Assembly (NCBI GenBank): GCA_947683625.1
Contig: CANTUR010000279.1
Coordinates: 2,078,501-2,142,500, forward strand
Direction: 5' to 3'
DNA: 64,000 nucleotides
Origin: Mallotus nudiflorus
Lineage: Eukaryota > Streptophyta > Magnoliopsida > Malpighiales > Euphorbiaceae
Each line of letters starts with the position of its first letter. The first letter of the stretch is position 1. The translations under genes were made by a program, and so were the position numbers. Under the pieces are notes generated by a model, which saw only the letters and a list, made by a program, of their open reading frames with translations, had not been told where the DNA came from and did no database searches. Of the stretch, positions 57,946-64,000 are shown in pieces.

Positions 57946-60766
57946 TGTTGATACCTAAATTTTTGCAGTTTCCCCAAAAATCTGATGATAAAGGATTCTT
58001 GTCAGGTAGAAAAGGGGAGAATTTCTTCAAAAGTTCTCTCGAGCATGTATAAATTAAGAAGAAACCTGAAAGAAACCCAAAAGATATAAAAAATATATAT
58101 ATACCAAAAAGCAACCAAACTCTCAAAAAAGCCAAGTTAAGACCAAAAAAGGACTAAAAGTAAAGGAAAAGCCCATATGGATGAGTAACCCACAAGCTTG
58201 GGTTAATGACTAATGAGTGTGGGTTTTTACCTAAGCCTATGAGTTAAAATGACCACATTACCCCTATATGGGTCGGGGAACTCATGCACATGGGTTCTAG
58301 ACCCAAGAGCGTGGGTCCATGACCCAAGCTCATAGGTCTCTGGACCTTATTAATAAAAAATAAACTTTTCTTCTTTTAGAAGAAGAAAGTAGCACATTTC
58401 TCAAGGCATATGACTTTAGAGAGAGAAATTTACTGTTTTGAAGGAATTTTTCTCTCTTCTTCTTACTCCTAAAGCACTTGGAGAATCCACTTACCTAAAT
58501 ACTCAACCAAAAGTCACTTCTCTCACTAGGTTTAGACAGATAAACCAAACCAAACCACAACTTTGTAAAATCACGAATCTAGAGCAATCACTTAGTCCCT
58601 CTTAGGATCTCCTATTTATTTTTAATTAAAAATTTTCATTTTTATCATCTTCTTCATCTTATTTCTATTATTTTTATAATTTTTTAATCACTTTTTGCAT
58701 TTTTATTCACCTTATTGTAAATATTTATTATTGTGATAAAATTGTGATTTTTGTGGTGATTTAAAGTTGAAAAATAAGATGTTTATACGGAGTTGGAAGT
58801 TCGGGTGTAATTTAGGAGTGTTTGCATTCATTTTTTACATTTTCTACCATCTTTGCATCTTTTTTTCTTATCTAAAAATGGGTATTTTAGTACAAAGTTA
58901 GCATTTTTACTATTATTTTTGCATCATTCTAGTTTATTTTATTTCTGCAGTATTTTTATTTTTATTTCTGCATTTTCTCATTTTTATTGTATTTTTATCA
59001 TTTTTTTAATATTTATGTTATTTGTGGTAAAGTTTTTCTTTTTATCATAAAGTTAACATTTTTAAACTAAAAATGTCATTTTTAAAGTAAAAATGTCATT
59101 TTTATCATTTTAATATTTTTATTTCTGTAATTTTTATTTATTTGCATATTTATTTCTGTATTTTTATTATTTTTGTGGTATTTTTGCAATTTTTATTGCA
59201 TTTATGCCTTTTATAGGAAATTTGATCCTTTTTATCATAAAGTTCACATTTTTATGGTAAAAATGTCATGTTTACTATTTTTATTATTTTATTCCTGCCA
59301 TTATTATTTATTTATTTATTTATTTCTTCACTTTATTTATTTTTGTTCCCTTTTTGCAATTTTTATTGCATTCATGCCATTCATGGCAGAGTTGGTATTT
59401 TTATCATAAAATTTATGTTTTATGGTAAAAATGTCAACTTTATCATTTTTATTTATTTATTTCTCTCATTTTTATTTATTTCTATTATTGTTGCAATTTT
59501 TGTTATTTTTCTTGCATTTTCCTTACTTTTATCATAAAGTTTATGTTTTTATAGTGAAAATGTCAACTTTATTATTTTTACTTATTTTTTTCTGCATATT
59601 TATTTATTTTTGTTAATATTTTTATTATTTTTAGTGCCCTTTTCCACCATAAAGATCCCATCTTTACGGTGGAAATAATATTTTTATAATTTTTTCATCC
59701 CTTTTATTATCCCATTTGCTTTATTATTATTATTTTTTTTTGTTGCATATTTACTATCTTTGTCATTTTTATTATTTTCTTTGATAAATTTGTTAGTTTC
59801 ATCATAAAGGTAATATTTTTATGGTGAGAATAATATCTTTATCGCTTTTATCATTTTATTTGTACTTGCCCACTTTGTCCTTTTATATTTGCATCATCAT
59901 AAAAGATCTTATTTTAATAATAAAAATGATGACTTCACACTGAAGTACTCAATTTATAAAATTTTGCATCATGCATACACTAGCATCCTTGTTTGTTTAT
60001 GTGTTTAATTATCCCTTCATTTATTTTTCCACTTGTGGATGAATGAAGTATATTAAATTGTCCTAAATGTGATGTGTGTTTCATACGTGTAAAAATTAAC
60101 TTTTATTTTACAGGTTTATTTATTTCTTTTTCTCATTTTTATGTAATTAATAGAATAGGCTTTTTCCAAGGCAATATAATCATTAATCCCAATTCCCCCT
60201 TTTATTTCTATTTTGGATGTATTTAATATAATAGGTTTTTTTCCTGGGTTGTAATCCTTAATTCCTTTGCCCATTTTATTTTGCTTATTTGCTTGCTTAT
60301 CTTGATTATCTCTTGCATGCTTGCGTGCTACATGCTTACTTGCTTACATGATCATTTTCTTGATTGATGAATTCTTGTTTGTTTATTTATCTTATGATGT
60401 ATGCTCATCAATCCAATTATCCCACGTTCCAATTTCTAATTTAAATTGACTAATGATCAAGTGTGATAAAATGCATCATAAAACCAAAACTAGGGTGAAG
60501 AAGTGAATGAATAAGTAATTTGTATAATAAGAAATAGGATAAGTAACTCCTACCCCCACCCCCCACCCCCCCGAAATCTAAATTCCTTAGTTATGGAAGT
60601 GGAATTTTTTTTCACTTTTTCTTGATTCAAGTTGGGTGGCAACTCTAATCTATAAGGCATATTTTGGCAGACCCTCCAACAAACAATAACAAATGGAAAT
60701 CCAATAGATGTTTGCCATTAGCTTGTGTGCCTTGATCTGATAAATGCATATAATCCTATGATCACA
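57946..60766 (+). repeat. Element A 3' LTR
   Basis: 2821 bp, homologous to 28961-32201. It lacks the part equal to about 30620-31110: the words tagtgcccttttcc jump directly to accataaagatcccatcttt. Inner PBS-like motif tggcaactctaatctat is at 60637, 129 nt before the LTR end. A C-rich run lies at 60553-60572. Confidence 0.92.
58630..59900 (+). repeat. T-rich ~150-160 bp tandem array in A 3' LTR
   Basis: Same array as at 29590-31330 with fewer units; tatcataaagtt(c/a)acat cores are near 59045, 59235, 59405 and 59535. Several units and their order match the 5' LTR one to one, so the array predates the insertion of A. Confidence 0.85.
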
Positions 60767-60771
60767 GCTCA

Positions 60772-62723
60772 ACAGTCTCGTCACCCTCATTATCAGTATC
60801 ACTAGTGTCTTTAGATCCATCCACCTCATCACTATCCTAGCTATTTCCATCCTTTTTTTTCTCTTTACTTGACTGCTTATCATTCCCTTCATCTGATTGC
60901 TCTTCATTTTTGTCACTCTCGATCAATTCATAGCTTTCCAACTGCCAACTTAGACCTTTAATCTTAGACTCCAATGATTCATAATGTGTCTGCACCAAAG
61001 CAAATATCAAGTAAGTAAAGATTCATGCATACTTGCATACATATAGAAATAATAATAAAATTTAGCCTTATTATCTTCCATTATTGCATAACAGTCATCA
61101 GATGGTCACAATTAGCTTTGACCAATTTGTATAATCTTTCACCCTCTTCTCTAGGAAACTACATAAATTGTTTTATTAAAACTAATATTGTTTACAGAAA
61201 TAAAAGAAAAAGGAAAGGTTAAAAGATGAAAGAACTCAAATGAGTAGTGGTAGAAGGAAGAAATAAAGACATCAAAGTATCATCAAAAGTTAAGAACTAA
61301 AGAGATATCTCATTGGGAGGCACCCACATCTTATAAGAAGATCAGGCATATGAGAAAATGATCCAATAGCTACTACCATCCCCGAGCCAACTAAACTAGT
61401 CCTAAAGTCAGAACGACTTACACAAGCTCTCTATGCGGGTCTCTCCCTAGAGGGAGGAGATCAAATCCTGACACCAGAGTGCTAAGCTAGAAACTATATG
61501 AGAAATTTTGATCAAAAGATACCAATCAAATAAAAAAAATAAACAAAATTCATGTATTGTTTACCCTAGTAGTAAAAGAAGCCAAAAGAGGAAGGGCCCT
61601 CAATAAGTATGTCCAAATGAATTCTCTTTAGTGCATTTTGCTATTAATAAGAAAATCCTCAGCAGGGGCACTAGCCAAAGCCTTATCCAACATAGGCTTA
61701 GCCATTATATAGGTCCAGAACATGGAGGGTGGGAGAGACTTAAGAATGCATCGTTTATCCGGACCACGATGCCACTCAAACACATGCTCCTCAAGACACC
61801 ACATCAAGTAATCTAGTCCTTTGAAAAGAACCCTCATAATAGCCTGAGGCTTAAAATGAAGCATAACCTCAGACTAACCATCACGCGGACCCATAAATCT
61901 TTCATGAGCTATTCATAAAAAAGTAAACATAAGTCTTATAATATAATAAAATTTATTATATATTTTCTAGCTGGTTTTAAGTTTACCTAATCCGAGGCAA
62001 AAGAGTTGAGATGCAAATGATACATGTGTACATTTGCAAGATCACGATGTAAGGTTATACTTGAACCTCATTTAGCTAAAGCTGAAAAAGTCAGATTGTC
62101 AACAACAGAAATTTCTTTAATAAGCTTGATCTCTAATCCCTCAAACCTATAAAAGTAATAGTGGTTAGTACAAAGGATGAGTTAAAGCAAAAAAAAAAGT
62201 GAACATACTAAAACAACATGTTAGAATCTGTATAATCTCTTGGATCCTTGCACTAAAGAATCTTTCCCATGATAAAGATAAGATATCACAATAGACCCCC
62301 AATTATAAAAAGAAATAAGGTCTAAATCCTATAATGGCATCAAACATATAAAATCAATCGAACTAGTGGCATCTGAAAATAAGGTGCTACATAATAGATA
62401 AAGTAAAAAAACCTGCACGAGCTTATCAATCTGAGCAGGAGAAGTCATCGTGGCCACTTTAGTAAGAGTACAAAAAAGAAGGATAGAGTCCCCTTCACAG
62501 AGGGAACCATGCCAAACAACCTCTTTATGTAAGCAACATGATTAGGAGACCCCATCTTAGACTTCTATTGAAAGGAACTGAATTGCTAACACACACTATC
62601 CCAGTAATAGTGACAAAGGAGACTGAATCTAATATGAACTCACCATCAAGAAGGTGAAAAGTATCTGTGGAATCAAACCATCTCTCTATCAATGCATGTA
62701 AAGGTTGGTAGTCATTCCTACCT
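60772..62723 (-). pseudogene. Antisense PMD-like gene in element D
   Basis: On the minus strand an exon at about 61600-61864 reads FKGLDYLMWCLEEHVFEWHR, GPDKRCILKSLPPSMFW, parallel to VYGCHMWYLGERVYHWYMGP and SKRHFISYIPSYML in C's PMD gene (44700-44820). Downstream comes an acidic tail (ESDKNEEQSDEGNDKQSS, then DSDEVDGSKDTSDTDNEGDE) up to the junction with A, like the acidic tails in A and C. Exons further upstream (61900-62700) are not clearly readable. It is opposite to D's direction and broken by stops. Confidence 0.6.
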
Positions 62724-64000
62724 TATAGATGACGAGGCTTAGTGCGAGTCCAAGATTTTAGCAACTGCGACACTGTTTAGGCTCAAAGCCTTAGGGAACA
62801 CACTACTATACCACAAAGTCATAGCATGGAGAAGAGGAGTTGCCACCTAAAGTAATAACTAAACAATTTGATTAGTGGTACTCAATTCTTTAAATGAAAG
62901 TTAGCACCACAATCAAGAGATTCTGGGAACAGAATACTAACTTCTCTTAGCCTTATGTTCATTTGGAATTAATTTACAAATTATTACTTCATTCTCTAAT
63001 TACATGCAATTTTATTAAACCCTATTTGAACATCCAGCTAACCCTAAGACATCTAGTCAATAAAATCACACATACAAATGCATTCAAGCGCATCATCCCT
63101 AAGTCTAATCTAAGTTAATTTTAATGAAAGTTAGCTAGATTTACATTTTTTATTTACAAGTGAAATGGACTAAAGGTTGGCCTACATTTTAATTAGTGAG
63201 CTTAAGTCTATTTTTTTCAATTATCTACAGGGAATGGGCTTAAGACTATAGAATTTTAAAGGAAAAGTTGAATTAGTGGGCCTAAGTCTAACTTGATTTT
63301 ATTTTAAGTGAAAATGTGGGCCTAAGTCTATTTATTTAAAAGTAATGAATTTAAATGGGCTGAGCTAAATCTAAATAAATTCTAATTAACCAAAAAAATG
63401 GGCTTAAAGTCTAACTAACCTAAAATGGGCCTAAATTAATTAACCTAAACCATTTACAAACCTATTTTAAGTGAATTAGACCTAATCATGGGCTTGGGGC
63501 CCAAAAGGATAGAAACATGAAAAATAAGCCCAATATAAATAAAACACAAAAAAATATCAAACGTATAATTTTTATGATTTTCTAAAAGTCCTAAATCAAT
63601 TTCATGAACTCTAATTAACTACTGCCATCATTGATTTTAATGATTTTTTACCAAGTGAAACCCTAATTACTAATCAATTTTAGTGCAGAGAATTAGAATT
63701 TCACTATTTTCCCACTATTGGGGCTATTACAACCTATAGTGCAAAAATAAAAAGAAAATTATTTACAACCCATAAGCAATAAAAGAATAACTAACACAGA
63801 GAAATAAAAAAATCCTAAATCCTACGGGAGTTTTATAGACTTAAGTCCATGGCATTCCATGGATTCTTCAATAGTTACTGCCAAAAAATCACATATCTCC
63901 AACCTTCCCTCCAGAGCATCACAAAACATCAATCAAAACAAAAATAAAAAAATTAATCAGTAATGAATCACTAAACATAGAATAAAGAAATCAAATTAAA
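62724..64000 (-). repeat. H: C-family LTR, runs off the window
   Basis: Starts (outer end) tatagatgacgaggcttag against tgtagatgatggggtttag of the C 3' LTR, and continues with the same landmarks (cactgtttaggctca, ggtactcaattctttaaatg, ttggggctattacaac). Minus orientation. Inner PBS-like motif ends at 62845. Whether it is a solo LTR or the 5' or 3' end of another element cannot be told because its other end is outside. The left flank is tacct (62719-62723). Confidence 0.85.

Larger units (their letters stand above)
28961..60766 (+). mobile_element. Element A: Tat/Ogre-like LTR retrotransposon, non-autonomous, hosting element C
   Basis: LTRs at 28961-32201 and 57946-60766 are homologous direct repeats starting TGTCAATACC and TGTTGATACC and both ending gatcaca. 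Exact target duplication gctca at 28956-28960 and 60767-60771. PBS at 32208, gag and linker at 33700-34560, an antisense PMD-like gene at 35599-38210, then element C (38975-56783), then a 3' UTR with tandem repeats and a polypurine tract. Without C the element is about 14 kb. No RT, RNase H or integrase reading was found on either strand outside C. Confidence 0.9.
6362..62723 (+). mobile_element. Element D: old Tat/Ogre-like Ty3/gypsy retrotransposon, interrupted by E, F, G and A
   Basis: Reading across the younger insertions gives one + strand order: 5' LTR (6362-7183, 18476-19759), PBS (19761-19778), leader (19779-20560), gag (20560-20919, 24235-25079), gag/protease linker (27441-28560), a region with GGCxxxGCC motifs (28600-28790), then beyond element A an antisense PMD-like gene (60772-62723). 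LTR H cuts it at 62724, so its 3' LTR is not in view. No RT, RNase H or integrase is recognisable in any part. Stops break every frame, consistent with it being the oldest layer. Joining the pieces depends on the target-site duplications of the inserts; the link across A is the weakest step. Confidence 0.65.

Noticed and set aside
28961..60766. A as an autonomous element whose pol is the minus-strand pol at 47.9-54.2 kb
   Set aside because: That pol is on the opposite strand to A's PBS and LTRs and lies inside C, which has its own LTRs and ctccc duplication.

Overview
This window looks like nuclear DNA of a flowering plant, probably a eudicot. It is strongly AT-rich. Its only ordinary gene is a spliced plant plastid/Golgi-type sugar-phosphate translocator homologue. 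Almost everything else is a nested stack of Ty3/gypsy LTR retrotransposons of two lineages: Tat/Ogre-like and Tekay/Del-like chromovirus. I cannot name the species.

Left end (1-6361): the minus-strand translocator gene has six readable exons (518-2558), with its last exon missing from the window. A foldback-type element with ~330 bp inverted arms (about 2712-3960) lies about 130 bp upstream of the start codon. It is followed by the remnant of another LTR element (about 4380-5700) and AT-rich DNA.

Right part (6362-64000): all of it can be read as one old Tat-like element, D (+ strand), that has been interrupted repeatedly. D's 5' LTR (6362-7183 plus 18476-19759) is split by a Tekay-like element, E (minus, 7184-18475). 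D's gag is split by a Tekay-family solo LTR, F (+, 20920-24229, TSD tactc), and by a solo LTR of the C family, G (minus, 25080-27435, TSD cttaa). D's downstream part is split by a second Tat-like element, A (+, 28961-60766, TSD gctca). A is itself split by a third Tat-like element, C (minus, 38975-56783, TSD ctccc). Another C-family LTR, H, starts at 62724 and runs off the window. Four of these insertions keep or nearly keep 5-bp target-site duplications, so the order of nesting is readable: D, then A, then C.

Only E and C retain pol (protease, RT, RNase H, integrase). Both are broken by stops and frameshifts, and both carry an Asp-to-Asn change in the RT catalytic motif. A and D show gag and the gag/protease linker but no recognisable RT or integrase, so they look non-autonomous.

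The most interesting structure is shared by the three Tat-like elements. Each carries, between its coding region and its 3' end and antisense to the element, a multi-exon gene resembling plant mobile domain (PMD, aminotransferase-like) proteins. C carries a second antisense module next to it. C and A also have unrelated tandem arrays (about 61 bp and about 140 bp) just upstream of the polypurine tract. The LTRs of A, C/G/H and D all hold a copy of the primer-binding-site core (TGGCGACTC-like) 118-129 nt inside the 3' end of the LTR, in addition to the PBS next to the LTR in A and D. All homology statements are from recognition by eye; no searches were run.
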